In this document: piece by piece, positions 30,881 through 39,885 of the stretch
How the letters are laid out: each line of letters starts with the position of its first letter
How positions within the stretch are numbered: the stretch's first letter is position 1
Source: Xanthomonas sp. NCPPB 1128
GTDB lineage: Bacteria; Pseudomonadota; Gammaproteobacteria; Xanthomonadales; Xanthomonadaceae
Direction of reading: 5' to 3'
Length of the DNA stretch: 64,000 nt
Assembly: GCF_001043115.1 (NCBI RefSeq)
Contig: NZ_LFME01000002.1
Location: forward strand, 1 to 64,000
Notes under the pieces: model-generated
What the model saw: only the letters and a program-made list of their open reading frames with translations
The model's database searches: none
What the model was told of the DNA's origin: nothing
Translations under genes and position numbers: made by a program

Positions 30881-31516
30881 CTTTTGACTTACCGGGTTCC
30901 CTTCCGCAGCGGCGGATGGACCGGGGAAAAACCCGAAGGGCGGCGCACAGGGATGTGCGCCGTTCGCGGCAGGGGCAGGATGCCCCTTCCGCGAATCCCC
31001 GATGCATCCGCGGACCCGGAGCGCGCAGCGCGGAGGGCGCAAGGCAGGGCGCGCTTTCTTTTGGTTACCTTTTCTTTGCGCGAGCAAAGAAAAGTAACTC
31101 GCCCGCAAGGGCGAAAGCCGTTGCTGTTGCTCCAAGCTTTGGTGTCGGATGAGAAAACCCGTAGGAGCGGCTTCAGCCGCGACTGATGCAATCGGCAATG
31201 CCTGTCGCGGCTGAAGCCGCTCCTACAGAGAAAAATCTGAAGCAGGAGCAAAGCTTTCGCCTTGCGGCGAGTTACTTTTCTTTGCTTGTGCAAAGAAAAG
31301 TAACCAAAAGAAGCGCTTTACCACAGCCGAAGGCTGGTCAAGCACACCCTGCCTCGCGCCCTCCGCGCTAACGCGCTCCGGGTCCGCGTCCATCCCGGGG
31401 ATCCGCGGAAGGGGCATCCTGCCCCTGCCGCGGACGGCGCACGTCCATGTGCGCCGCCCCTTCGGGGTTTTTCCCCGCGATGGCCGCCGCTTCGGAAGGG
31501 AACCCGGTAAGTCAAA
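30881..31516. repeat. Long composite inverted-repeat element II (two arms around a hairpin)
   Basis: 636 bp, same plan as element I: outer ends CTTTTGACTTACCGGG and CCCGGTAAGTCAAAA, two arms of about 250 bp, and a central pair GTAGGAGC...GCTCCTAC (31161-31226). Stem variants: left arm TTCGCGG/CCGCGAA (30963-30995), right arm TCCGCGG/CCGCGGA (31402-31434). The right arm has an approximately 22-bp insertion near 31313-31340. Outward-facing CCCCTTCGGGG+T5 lies at 31457-31473. Flanked by short-unit CAGCAACAGC/AGCCAAAGC tracts (31517-31610). No gene in 30555-31696. Confidence 0.88.
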
Positions 31517-31696
31517 ACCAAGAGCCAAAGCTAAGAGCCAAAGCTAGGCAACGGCAACTGCCGAGGCACAGCAACAGCAACAGCAGAAGCAACGGCAAGT
31601 GCCAAGCGTCGGCAACAGCAAATCGCGCCTCGACCCTGATTGCCGCCCGGCGACCGCACTCTACGCCGCATGCCGCATGCCGCATGCCCCCTGCGC

Positions 31697-32080
31697 TCAA
31701 TGCCGGCAACGCCGCCGGTGCCGGCGCCAGTTCCACAGGTGCGCACTGGCCAGCGCCAGGCTGCCGCACACCGTCATCGCGGTCTCGCTGGCCTCGTCGG
31801 GAATGCCGAAGGCGCCGGCCAGCAGCCCGAGCAGGCCCAGCGCCGCCAGCGTCCACAGCGGCCAGGGCAGCGCGTCGCGCCGGTGCCCGCGCCACAGCGC
31901 CAGCCCCGCCAACGGCGCGGCGATCGCCACGAACACCACGTGTACCCATTCGGCCTCGGCCCAGACCCCGAACAGCGGCAGCGCCGCGGCCAGCAACGGC
32001 AACGCCAGGCAGTGCAGCAGGCACAGCCCGGACAACACCATCGCCGAGGCGTCGAAGAAGGATTGCGGCAGGGATTTCAT
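31697..32080 (-). CDS. MerC-domain membrane protein
   Basis: 127 residues with four hydrophobic helices. The start [20 protein letters not shown] and HCLALPLL carries Cys20 and Cys24-type ligands in helix 1, as in MerC-type metal transporters. ATG 32080 follows GGAG at 9 nt; an upstream in-frame TTG would add five residues. It is divergent from a COG0523 metallochaperone GTPase with a Zur-like palindrome between them, so zinc import or handling is more likely than mercury; no merA, merT or merP is nearby. Confidence 0.82.
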   Translation of the reverse strand: MKSLPQSFFDASAMVLSGLCLLHCLALPLLAAALPLFGVWAEAEWVHVVFVAIAAPLAGLALWRGHRRDALPWPLWTLAALGLLGLLAGAFGIPDEASETAMTVCGSLALASAHLWNWRRHRRRCRH

Positions 32081-32104
32081 GGACGTCCACTCCAATGCAT
32101 CAAG

Positions 32105-32119
32105 TGTTATATAGTAACA
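32105..32119. promoter_or_regulatory. Candidate Zur box
   Basis: TGTTATATAGTAACA, a 15-bp palindrome with arms TGTTA/TAACA, lies in the 75-bp gap between the MerC-like gene and the COG0523 GTPase. It matches the gammaproteobacterial Zur operator style (GTTATA-rich dyad). It could repress both genes when zinc is plentiful. Confidence 0.65.
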
Positions 32120-32155
32120 TTTCTAGCCCGCCACGCCTTCGCGCCGATGCCCGCC

Positions 32156-33481
32156 ATGTCCAACGCCGCCGTTTTCGATCGCCGTCTTCCCGTCACCGTG
32201 CTGTCCGGCTTCCTGGGGGCCGGCAAGACCACCCTGCTCAACCGCGTGCTGCACAACCGCGACGGCCGCCGGGTGGCGGTTATCGTCAACGACATGAGCG
32301 AGGTCAACATCGACGCGGCGCTGATCCGCGACGGCGGCGCCGCGCTCAGCCGCACCGAAGAGACCCTGGTCGAGTTCAGCAACGGCTGCATCTGCTGCAC
32401 CTTGCGCGACGACCTGCGCCAGGAGGTGCAACGCCTGGCCGAGAGCGGGCGCTACGACTACCTGCTGATCGAGTCCACCGGTATCTCCGAGCCGATGCCG
32501 GTGGCGGCCACCTTCGCCGTGCGCGATGCCGACGGTCGCGGCCTGGCCGATGTCGCGCGCCTGGACACCATGCTCACCGTGGTCGACGGGCTCAGCTTCC
32601 TGCGTGACTTCGGCTCCGCCGAGCGCCTGGCCGACCGTGGCCTGCAGGCCGGCGACGACGACGACCGCGGGCTGGTCAACCTGCTGGTGGAGCAGATCGA
32701 GTTCGCCGACGTGATCGTGATCAGCAAGGCCGACCTGGCCGATGCGGTCACCCTCGACCGCACCCGCGCGGTGCTGCGCGCGCTGAATCGCGATGCGCGC
32801 ATCGTCGAGGCCAGCCGCGGCGACGTGCCGCTGGAACTGGTGCTGGATACCGGCCGCTTCGATTTCGTGCGCGCGCAACTGGCGCCGGGCTGGATGCAGG
32901 CGCTGCGCGGCGAGCACGCGCCGGAGACCGAGCAGTTCGGCATCGAAAGCTTCGTCTATCGCGCGCGCCGGCCGTTCCATCCGTTGCGCTTCGCGCGGCT
33001 GGCGCAGCGCGGCCTGCGCGACGTGATCCGCAGCAAGGGTTTCTTCTGGCTGGCCAGCCGCATGGACTGGGTCGGCGAACTGTCCATCGTCGGCGCGGCC
33101 ACCCAGACCCAGGCCGCCGGCTTCTGGTACGCGGCGCGCGAGCGCGTGGATCGCGGCCTGCTGGAGACGCCGCTGGCGCTGCCGCCATCGCCGCTGCCGT
33201 ACACCGAGCTCGGCTGGCAGCGCCAGCAGACCGCGTGCTGGAACGCGCCGCCGCCGCAGGCCGAGGAGGTCGGCGATGCGCGCGAGTACGCGGCGTTGCG
33301 GGCGATGTGGCATCCGCTGTGGGGCGATCGCCGCCAGGAGCTGGCGGTGATCGGTGTCGGCCTGGACGCGGCGCGGGTGCGTGCCGAACTCGATGCCTGC
33401 CTGCTCGACGACGCCGAACTGCGGCAGGGGCCGGTGGCGTGGCAGGGGTTGGAGGATCCGTTTCCGGTGTGGAGGCGTTGA
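32156..33481 (+). CDS. COG0523 (CobW/YciC-type) metallochaperone GTPase
   Basis: 441 residues from ATG 32156 (ATG 32147 is three codons earlier). G3E-family P-loop GTPase: Walker [10 protein letters not shown] (18-26), [15 protein letters not shown], the metal site CICC (78-81), EFSNG, base-recognition ISKADLAD, and a CobW_C domain ([19 protein letters not shown]). The absence of cobalamin genes and the adjoining Zur-like box point to a zinc-responsive metallochaperone of the ZigA/YciC kind, which supplies zinc to client proteins in deficiency. Confidence 0.9.
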   Translation: MSNAAVFDRRLPVTVLSGFLGAGKTTLLNRVLHNRDGRRVAVIVNDMSEVNIDAALIRDGGAALSRTEETLVEFSNGCICCTLRDDLRQEVQRLAESGRYDYLLIESTGISEPMPVAATFAVRDADGRGLADVARLDTMLTVVDGLSFLRDFGSAERLADRGLQAGDDDDRGLVNLLVEQIEFADVIVISKADLADAVTLDRTRAVLRALNRDARIVEASRGDVPLELVLDTGRFDFVRAQLAPGWMQALRGEHAPETEQFGIESFVYRARRPFHPLRFARLAQRGLRDVIRSKGFFWLASRMDWVGELSIVGAATQTQAAGFWYAARERVDRGLLETPLALPPSPLPYTELGWQRQQTACWNAPPPQAEEVGDAREYAALRAMWHPLWGDRRQELAVIGVGLDAARVRAELDACLLDDAELRQGPVAWQGLEDPFPVWRR

Positions 33482-33483
33482 GG

Positions 33484-33516
33484 GGCTGGGAATCGGGATT
33501 GGGGAATCGGGATTCG
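33484..33516. repeat. GGGAATC-family repeat
   Basis: GGCTGGGAATCGGGATTGGG continued by GAATCGGGATTCG, immediately after the GTPase stop. A weak inverted piece (GCGATTCCCCGAG) lies near 33560. The rest of the gap to 33677 has no gene. Confidence 0.55.
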
Positions 33517-33677
33517 CAAAAGCGGGCTGCGGGCGCTGAGGGTTGGCTGCCTGCGCCATTGCGATTCCCCGAGATCCAGGTGCCGCTACCCGATATGCGG
33601 CGATCCCTCTCCAGCTCGGATGCGCTGGGGCGGGCGGGATTTGGACGTCGCGCGTTGATGCGCAAGCGCGCTGTGGG

Positions 33678-34583
33678 CTAGCCGCGCGCACCCAGCGCGA
33701 TCAGCACGATCGCCGGCACGGCCAGCAGCAGCCCCAGGCGGTTCCAGCGGGTGGTGCGTTCGCCAAACACGGCGATGCCGAGCAGGGTGCCCAGGCCGAT
33801 CACGCCCAGGTTCATCGCCGCGAACACGCTGGCCGGGCTGTCCGGCAGGGCCTGGTGCGCGCGCACGTAGAACAGGATGTTGCCGAAATTGAGCGCGCCC
33901 AGCAGCAGGCCGGCGCCGAGGTTGCGCCAGGCCAACGGGGCGGTGCCGCCCAGATGTCGCCACAGCTGCACGCCCAGCAGCAGCACGAAGGCCAGCGCGA
34001 AGGCGACCAGCAGCGAGGCGGCGAACGGCGTGCCGGCCTGGGCGATGCGCTTGAGCAGTACGTCGATCGCGGCGAAGCCGACCCACACCAGCAGCAGCCA
34101 CGGCGCGGTGCCTGCGGTGCTGCGCGACGTCGTGTCCGGCCGCTGCACGATGCCGGCGATCGCCAGCAGTCCCAGCGCCAGGCCGGCCAGCTTGGCGCCG
34201 TTGGCGCGTTCGCCGAACCACAGGAAGGCCGCCGCCAGCGACAGCAGCAGCGACAGCCGCTGCGCCGCGTCGGTACGCACGATGCCGGCGCTGGCCACCG
34301 CGCGGCCCAGCACCAGGAACAGGCTCGGCAGCAGCACGCCCAGGGCCAGCAGCGCCGCCCACGGCGTGTGCGCATCGCCCAGTGCGGCCAGCGGCGGCTG
34401 CAGCAGGGCGGCGCACAGCAGCAGCGCCGCCAAGTAGTTCCAGGTCACCGCCTGGGCCAGGTCGATGCGCCGCTGCGGCGCCAGCTTCAGCAGCGCCGAG
34501 ACCAACACGCTGCACACCACACTCAACAGGACGAAGACCACACGCAGGATCCGGATCGGGAGCAAAAAGAACGCTGCGTGCAC
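33678..34583 (-). CDS. EamA/DMT-family transporter
   Basis: 301 residues from GTG 34583, with ten hydrophobic helices in two EamA-like halves (about 8-135 and 150-295). Inner-membrane drug/metabolite transporter superfamily; the substrate is unknown. The start is uncertain: an ATG at 34664 is in frame but would overlap the divergent hydrolase gene and adds a basic, non-conserved segment. Helix 1 reads ILRVVFVLLSVVCSVLVSAL; the last helix is LLLAVPAIVLIALGARG. Confidence 0.78.
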   Translation of the reverse strand: MHAAFFLLPIRILRVVFVLLSVVCSVLVSALLKLAPQRRIDLAQAVTWNYLAALLLCAALLQPPLAALGDAHTPWAALLALGVLLPSLFLVLGRAVASAGIVRTDAAQRLSLLLSLAAAFLWFGERANGAKLAGLALGLLAIAGIVQRPDTTSRSTAGTAPWLLLVWVGFAAIDVLLKRIAQAGTPFAASLLVAFALAFVLLLGVQLWRHLGGTAPLAWRNLGAGLLLGALNFGNILFYVRAHQALPDSPASVFAAMNLGVIGLGTLLGIAVFGERTTRWNRLGLLLAVPAIVLIALGARG

Positions 34584-34627
34584 CGCATCGGCATGTGGCC
34601 GCGACCCAGCCCCGGTATTATGACCGC

Positions 34628-35293
34628 ATGACCTCTCCCGCTTTCCCCACCGCTTCCGGCGCACTGACCCTGCAAGGCCCCGCCGGCCCGATCGAGGCCG
34701 CGGTCGATCTGCCCGAGACCGACGTCGCCGCGCTGCCGGTCACCGCCATCGTCTGCCATCCGCTGTCCACCGAGGGCGGCAGCATGCACAACAAGGTGGT
34801 GACCATGGTCGCGCGCGCGCTGCGCGAACTGGGCGTGCGCGTGGTGCGCTTCAACTTCCGCAGCGTCGGCGCCTCCGCCGGCAGCTTCGACCACGGCGAG
34901 GGCGAGCAGCAGGACCTGGCCGCGGTCGCTGCCTGGGTGCGCGCGCAGCGTCCGCACGACGCGCTGTGGCTGGCCGGTTTCAGCTTCGGTGCCTACGTGT
35001 CGCTGCGCGCCAGCGCCGCGCTGCAGCCGCAGGTGCTGATCTCGATCGCGCCGCCGGCCGGCCGCTGGGATTTTTCCGGCATGGCGCCGCCGCCGCAGTG
35101 GCTGGTGATCCAGGGCGAGGCCGACGAGATCGTCGATCCGCAGGCCGTGTACGACTGGCTGGAGACCCTGGAGGCACAGCCGGAACTGGTGCGCATGCCC
35201 GACACCAGTCACTTCTTCCATCGCAAGCTGATCGACCTGCGCGGCGCCCTGCAGCACGCGGTCAAGGCCTGGCTGCCGGCGGCGCAGGCGTGA
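34628..35293 (+). CDS. Alpha/beta hydrolase (serine hydrolase, dienelactone-hydrolase-like)
   Basis: 221 residues. Features are the oxyanion region VCHPLSTEGGSMHNKV, VRFNFRSVGASAG, the nucleophile elbow GFSFGAYVS (Ser in G-x-S-x-G), acid in GEADEIVDP and His in DTSHFFH. This is the small alpha/beta hydrolase family with the N-terminal HPLSTEGG signature often found beside zapE. Its stop overlaps the zapE GTG start (GTGA), so the two are translationally coupled. Confidence 0.88.
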   Translation: MTSPAFPTASGALTLQGPAGPIEAAVDLPETDVAALPVTAIVCHPLSTEGGSMHNKVVTMVARALRELGVRVVRFNFRSVGASAGSFDHGEGEQQDLAAVAAWVRAQRPHDALWLAGFSFGAYVSLRASAALQPQVLISIAPPAGRWDFSGMAPPPQWLVIQGEADEIVDPQAVYDWLETLEAQPELVRMPDTSHFFHRKLIDLRGALQHAVKAWLPAAQA

Positions 35294-36387
35294 GCGCGGC
35301 GGCATTGCCGTCGCAGCGCTACGCCGAGGGCGTGGCGCGCGGCGACTGGCGCGACGATCCGGCCCAGCATGCGGCGCTGGCCGAACTGGACCGCATCCAC
35401 GTGGCGATCGTGGACGGCGACCAGGAGGGTTGGCTGGACCGCCTGTCGGCGTTCTGGAAGAAGCCCGAGCCGGTGCGCGGCCTGTACTTCTGGGGCGGGG
35501 TCGGTCGCGGCAAGACCTTCCTGGTCGATCTGTTCTACGACGGCCTGCCGATCGCGCGGAAGTACCGCACCCACTTCCACCGTTTCATGCGCGGCGTGCA
35601 CGAGCGCCTGCGCGAACATGCCGGGCAGAGCGATCCGCTGGCCAAGATCGCGCAGGAGTGGCGCAGCCGGCTGCGCGTGCTGGCGCTGGACGAGTTCTTC
35701 GTCACCGACATCGGCGATGCGATGCTGCTGTCGCGCCTGCTCGAACGCCTGTTCGCCGAGGGCGTGACCCTGGTCACCACGTCCAACACCGCGCCGCAGA
35801 ACCTGTACCTCAACGGCCTGCAGCGCGACAGTTTTCTGCCTGCGATCGCGCTGCTGCAGACCTACTGCGTGGAGTTGTACGCCGAGGGCACCGAGGATTA
35901 CCGCATGCGCGCGCTGACCCGCTCGCCGGTGTACCGCGCACCGCTGGCCGAGGACAGCGACGCCTGGCTGGGGCAGCGCTGGAGCGAGCTCACCGGCAAG
36001 GCCGAGGCGCGCCGCGGCAACATCGAGATCGAAGGGCGCAAGATCCCGGTGCGCGCGCGCGGCAAGAGCATCGTCTGGTTCGATTTCGTCGCCTTGTGCG
36101 AAGGCCCGCGCGGTCCCAGCGACTACATCGAGATCGCGCACGAGTTCACCACCGTGCTGCTCGGCGGCATCCCGCACTTCGACCGCATGAACGAGGACGC
36201 GGCGCGGCGCTTCGTCAACCTGATCGACGAGTTGTACGACCGCCACGTCAACCTAGTCTGCACCGCGCAGGATCCGCCGCCGCTGCTGTACACCGGCGAG
36301 CGCCTGGCCGGCGCCTTCGAACGCACCGCCTCGCGGCTGATCGAGATGCAGAGCGCCGAGTACCTGTCGGCCGCACACCGGGTCTGA
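35290..36387 (+). CDS. zapE: Cell division protein ZapE (AFG1-like ATPase)
   Basis: 365 residues from a GTG that overlaps the previous stop. AFG1-type AAA ATPase: YFWGGVGRGKTFLVDLFY (Walker A GGVGRGKT), Walker B LALDEFF, TSNTAPQNLYLNGLQRDSF, and HFDRMNEDAARRFVNLIDE near the C-terminus. ZapE associates with the FtsZ ring under stress in E. coli. Length and motifs are complete. Confidence 0.93.
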   Translation: MSAAALPSQRYAEGVARGDWRDDPAQHAALAELDRIHVAIVDGDQEGWLDRLSAFWKKPEPVRGLYFWGGVGRGKTFLVDLFYDGLPIARKYRTHFHRFMRGVHERLREHAGQSDPLAKIAQEWRSRLRVLALDEFFVTDIGDAMLLSRLLERLFAEGVTLVTTSNTAPQNLYLNGLQRDSFLPAIALLQTYCVELYAEGTEDYRMRALTRSPVYRAPLAEDSDAWLGQRWSELTGKAEARRGNIEIEGRKIPVRARGKSIVWFDFVALCEGPRGPSDYIEIAHEFTTVLLGGIPHFDRMNEDAARRFVNLIDELYDRHVNLVCTAQDPPPLLYTGERLAGAFERTASRLIEMQSAEYLSAAHRV

Positions 36388-36409
36388 GCGCGGGACCGAC
36401 GGCGCGCGC

Positions 36410-36808
36410 TCAGCGCACTGCGCCGGGCGCGCACAGCGCGGCGACGAAGCGCGGCATCAGGCCCGCGCCCGCAATCTCTTCCAGATAGGCGGCCGCCAGG
36501 CAACTGGCGCCGCCCTCGCGGTGCGCGCAGCGGGCCGGACCGAACGCGCCGTCCTGCGGCAACTGCCGGTCCATCGCCTGGCGCTGCGCCACCGACATCC
36601 CGTCCCGAAAGGTCTCCTCGGCATCGAGCAGGTCGGCCGGGGTGAGCCGGTCGGTCGGCACGCCGGGGCACTGGCGACGGGTTTCGCGGGCCAGCGCGTC
36701 GGCCCCGGCACCGACCAGCACCGGGCCATCGGGCAGGGTGTTGGGCACGGTCTTGGGCATCACGGGGGCAGCGCCGAGCGCGGCCAGCAGCAGTAACGAT
36801 GCGCGCAT
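36410..36808 (-). CDS. Small exported hypothetical protein, 132 aa
   Basis: A signal-peptide-like start (MRASLLLLAALGAAPVMPK) precedes about 110 residues with four cysteines (QCPGVPTD, RCAHREGGASCLAAAYLEE, ALCAPGAVR), probably two disulphides in the periplasm. Family not recognised. Convergent with zapE and divergent from ohrR. Confidence 0.6.
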   Translation of the reverse strand: MRASLLLLAALGAAPVMPKTVPNTLPDGPVLVGAGADALARETRRQCPGVPTDRLTPADLLDAEETFRDGMSVAQRQAMDRQLPQDGAFGPARCAHREGGASCLAAAYLEEIAGAGLMPRFVAALCAPGAVR

Positions 36809-36911
36809 GCGGAAACTCCTCGACGTTGCGCGCAGCGTAGTCCTGCGCCGCTGGCAACACGAGGGGAGGGGCGGTGCTCGCTTCAGCCAGGAGTCTGCGC
36901 AAATATCGCTT

Positions 36912-36924
36912 GCGATTAAATCGC
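36912..36924. promoter_or_regulatory. Candidate OhrR operator
   Basis: GCGATTAAATCGC, a perfect 13-bp dyad (6-bp arms, 1-bp centre), lies 21 bp before the ohrR start in an AT-richer patch (AAATATCGC...TATGTAATG). OhrR proteins bind such palindromes and are released by organic hydroperoxides. Confidence 0.55.
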
Positions 36925-36945
36925 GTGCTATGTAATGTGGTGCCC

Positions 36946-37404
36946 ATGGACCGCACCGCTCCCCCCGACGCCACCGCCCTGCTGAAGCTGGATACCCAGC
37001 TGTGCTTCGCGCTGTATTCGGCCAACCTGGCGATGCACAAGCTCTACCGCGGGCTGCTGCGCGACCTCGGCCTGACCTATCCGCAGTACCTGGTGATGCT
37101 GGTGCTGTGGGAGCAGGACCAGCGCAGCGTCTCGGACATCGGCGAGAAGCTGTTCCTGGATTCGGCCACGCTGACCCCGCTGCTCAAGCGCTTGGAGGCG
37201 GTCGGCCTGCTGACGCGCCGCCGCGCCGCCGAGGATGAGCGCCGCGTGCTGATCGCGCTGACCGCCGACGGCCAGGCCCTGCGCGCCCGGGCGCAGGCGG
37301 TGCCGGAAGGCGTGCTGTGCGCGGTCGCCTGCGACCTGCAGCAACTGACCCGGCTCAAGCAGGATCTGGAAGAAGTCCGCGGCAAGCTGCAGGCCGCAGC
37401 CTGA
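36946..37404 (+). CDS. ohrR: Organic hydroperoxide resistance regulator OhrR (MarR family)
   Basis: 152-residue winged-helix MarR regulator. The sensing Cys20 ([11 protein letters not shown]) and C-terminal Cys125/Cys129 (VLCAVACD) match, with a two-residue offset, the Cys22/Cys127/Cys131 set of Xanthomonas OhrR, in which oxidation forms an intersubunit disulphide. DNA-binding region: [29 protein letters not shown]. The operon ohrR-ohr is intact with a 73-bp spacer. Confidence 0.93.
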   Translation: MDRTAPPDATALLKLDTQLCFALYSANLAMHKLYRGLLRDLGLTYPQYLVMLVLWEQDQRSVSDIGEKLFLDSATLTPLLKRLEAVGLLTRRRAAEDERRVLIALTADGQALRARAQAVPEGVLCAVACDLQQLTRLKQDLEEVRGKLQAAA

Positions 37405-37477
37405 GCGATTCCCTCCCCGATCACCCAATCCCCTCTAACCCATGGCGCCGCGGCGCCGCCCTCCAAGGAGAACCACC

Positions 37478-37909
37478 ATGGCTTCACCGACCACCATCGT
37501 CTACACCGCCACTGCCACCGCCACCGGGGGCCGCGACGGCCGCGCCGCCACCCCGGACAAGGCGCTGGACGTCAAGCTGTCGACCCCGCGCGAGCTGGGC
37601 GGCGCCGGCGGCGACGGCACCAACCCGGAGCAGCTGTTCGCGGCCGGCTACTCGGCCTGCTTCATCGGTGCGCTGAAGTTCGTCGCCGGGCAGGAGAAGG
37701 TGAAGCTGCCGGCCGAGCCGAGCATCGAGGGCCATGTCGGCATCGGCCAGATCCCGGGCGGCTTCGGCATCGCCGTGGAACTGCGCATCGCCGTGCCGGG
37801 CCTGGAGCGCGCGACGCTGGAATCGCTGGTGGAGAAGGCGCATCAGGTGTGCCCGTACTCCAACGCCACCCGCGGCAACATCGACGTCAAGCTGGTCGTG
37901 CTCGACTGA
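37478..37909 (+). CDS. ohr: Organic hydroperoxide reductase Ohr
   Basis: 143-residue thiol peroxidase of the OsmC/Ohr family, which reduces organic peroxides using lipoyl-dependent recycling. The peroxidatic Cys61 ([10 protein letters not shown]) and resolving Cys125 ([11 protein letters not shown]) are present, with the Arg/Glu region [20 protein letters not shown] sits 7 nt before ATG 37478. Regulated by the adjacent OhrR. Confidence 0.95.
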   Translation: MASPTTIVYTATATATGGRDGRAATPDKALDVKLSTPRELGGAGGDGTNPEQLFAAGYSACFIGALKFVAGQEKVKLPAEPSIEGHVGIGQIPGGFGIAVELRIAVPGLERATLESLVEKAHQVCPYSNATRGNIDVKLVVLD

Positions 37910-37960
37910 GTCAGCGGGATGTCAGGGCCGGCGCGAGCGCCGGTCCATGGCAGTCAGCGA

Positions 37961-37981
37961 CGGGCGGCCACTGGCCGCCCG
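37961..37981 (+). terminator. Terminator-like hairpins after ohr
   Basis: CGGGCGGCC-ACT-GGCCGCCCG forms a 9-bp stem followed by TTCGCGTTG. A second hairpin CCGGCGC-GA-GCGCCGG lies just upstream (37928-37943). Together they probably end the ohrR-ohr message. Confidence 0.55.
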
Positions 37982-38079
37982 TTCGCGTTGCGGGAGCGGG
38001 CGGCCGCGCGTGCTGCCATGCACATTGAGACCGCCTTGCGTCAATGCAATAGTGTGCGCTTCATCAAGTCGAGCGCGCC

Positions 38080-38850
38080 ATGCTCAGTTCCGCCTACAAC
38101 GCCGAGACCGTCGCCGCCTTCATTCAGGGCGCGCGCCGTGTGCTGGTGCTGACCGGCGCCGGCATGTCCGCCGAGAGCGGGGTGCCGACCTTCCGCGGCC
38201 AGGACGACAGTCTGTGGTCGCGCTTCGATCCCGAGCAACTGGCCACCGAGGACGCCTGGCGCGCCGACCCTGCGCTGGTCTGGGGCTGGTATCGCTGGCG
38301 CATGGCGATCGTGGCGCTGGCGCAGCCGCACGCCGGGCACCTCGCGCTGGCGCACCTGGCCGAGGTCCGCCACACCACGTTGGTGACCCAGAACGTGGAC
38401 GACCTGCACCAGCGCGCCGGCAGCGAGGTCGCCGCGCACGTGCACGGCCGGCTGTCGGCGCTGCGCTGCAGCGACTGCGGCCAACCCTGGCGCGGGCTGC
38501 TGCCGCCGGTGGACGTGCACACGCCGAGCCAGCGCCTGGCGCCGCCGGTGTGCGCGGCCTGTGGCGGCACGGTGCGCCCGGGCGTGGTGTGGTTCGGCGA
38601 GGCGCTGCCGGCGGCGGAGTGGACGCGTGCGCAGACGGCGGCGGACGTCGCCGACCTGGTGCTGGTGATCGGCAGTTCCGGCCTGGTCTATCCGGCCGCC
38701 AGCCTGCCGCTGCAGGCCAAGGAGCGCGGCGCCTGCGTGGTCGAGATCAATCCCGAACCCAGCGCACTGTCGGCCCGCGCGGATCTGCACTGGCGCGACA
38801 GCGCCGCGGTGGCGCTGCCGTTGCTGCTGCAGCAGTGCCTGGTGGCCTGA
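38080..38850 (+). CDS. cobB: NAD-dependent protein deacylase (sirtuin, CobB type)
   Basis: 256 residues. NAD-binding GAGMSAESGVPTFRG (26-40), TQNVDDLH (103-110), catalytic His122 in HVHG, zinc cysteines C130/C133/C158/C161, and GSSGLVYPA. Tyr71 and Arg74 (WYRWR) match the Tyr-x-x-Arg pair that lets class III (SIRT5/CobB) enzymes remove succinyl and malonyl groups. Could reverse acylation by the Pat-type enzyme at 13349. A second, different sirtuin lies at 58126. Confidence 0.88.
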   Translation: MLSSAYNAETVAAFIQGARRVLVLTGAGMSAESGVPTFRGQDDSLWSRFDPEQLATEDAWRADPALVWGWYRWRMAIVALAQPHAGHLALAHLAEVRHTTLVTQNVDDLHQRAGSEVAAHVHGRLSALRCSDCGQPWRGLLPPVDVHTPSQRLAPPVCAACGGTVRPGVVWFGEALPAAEWTRAQTAADVADLVLVIGSSGLVYPAASLPLQAKERGACVVEINPEPSALSARADLHWRDSAAVALPLLLQQCLVA

Positions 38851-38884
38851 GCGCGTTGCCGGCCGCGGAAGCTGCGCGCCGCGC

Positions 38885-39811
38885 TCAGCGCAGCGTGTGC
38901 AGGAACGCGTCCACCGCCGCGGTATAGGCCGAGAGCAGGCCCAGGTCGCGGTTGATCTCGGCATGGCTGGCGTCCTGCGGCAGCACCTCGACGCGGATGC
39001 CGCGCGCGTTGGCCTTGGCGGCCAGGTGGCGCGCCTGCGCGCAGGCATCGGCGCGACGGCTGGAGCACACCGCCAGCAGCGGCGGCGCGCTCGCGCCCAT
39101 GACGTGATACGGCGAGGCGGCGATCCAGTCGCTGCGCATGCTGCCGAAGGCGCGGTCGTACAGCGGCAGATGCCGTTGCTGCATCACCTGCTCCACGTCC
39201 ATCGCCGCACTGTCCAGCGCCACCGTGCCCAGCGGTCGGCGCGCCCCGGCCTGCGCCAGCAGGTCCGGCGACAGGTCCAGCAGGCTCACCAGGTGCGCGC
39301 CGGCCGAGTGGCCCATCAACACCAGCCGTGCCGGGTCCGCGCCCCACTGTGGCGCCAGTTGCTGGATCCGCGCGACCGCACGCGCCACGTCTTCTGCCTG
39401 CTGCAGCGGCGCGGCCTGCGGCAGCAGACGGTAGTTCACCGACACCAGCACATGGCCGTGCGGCAGCCAGTGCGCGACCTTGTTGGCGGCCACGCCGGGG
39501 TTGTCCTTGTCGCCGTCGGCCCAGCCGCCGCCGTGCACCATCACGATCAGCGGCGCCTGGCGCGCGCCGGCCGGCAGGTATACGTCCATGCGCTGCGCCG
39601 GGTCCGGGCCGTAGGCGACGTCGCGCAGCACCTGCGCGCCGGCGGGCAAGGACGCACGTGCGCTGTCGGCGCCGTCGCGCTCGGCTAGGCGCTGCAGCAG
39701 GCCGGCGCGCAGGCGTCCGTCCTGGGCGTGGCCGGGTGCGGCGGCGAGCACGGGCAGCAGCAGCGCCAGGGCGAGCAGGCAATGGGCGGGCGAGGGACGG
39801 GACAGGCGCAT
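38885..39811 (-). CDS. Secreted alpha/beta hydrolase (esterase/lipase, BD-FAE-like)
   Basis: 308 residues. Signal peptide (1-29, ending GHAQ), then an HSL-type fold: oxyanion HGGGWADGDKDN, nucleophile GHSAGAHL, acid in the LLAVCSSRRADAC region, His in DASHAEINRD. AAGGAG lies 10 nt before ATG 39811. Same strand as the kinase/regulator pair upstream (74-bp gap), so possibly in their transcript. Natural substrate unknown. Confidence 0.85.
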   Translation of the reverse strand: MRLSRPSPAHCLLALALLLPVLAAAPGHAQDGRLRAGLLQRLAERDGADSARASLPAGAQVLRDVAYGPDPAQRMDVYLPAGARQAPLIVMVHGGGWADGDKDNPGVAANKVAHWLPHGHVLVSVNYRLLPQAAPLQQAEDVARAVARIQQLAPQWGADPARLVLMGHSAGAHLVSLLDLSPDLLAQAGARRPLGTVALDSAAMDVEQVMQQRHLPLYDRAFGSMRSDWIAASPYHVMGASAPPLLAVCSSRRADACAQARHLAAKANARGIRVEVLPQDASHAEINRDLGLLSAYTAAVDAFLHTLR

Positions 39812-39885
39812 GGGCGGATCACTCCTTGAAGGACGGCGAGGGACGTCGTGGCGCGGCCGGCTCTTGCAGGCGCCGGCGCGCCGGT

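Noticed and set aside
31697-32080. Mercury-resistance (mer) operon
   Set aside because: Only a MerC-like protein is present; no merA, merT, merP or merR nearby, and the control site is Zur-like.
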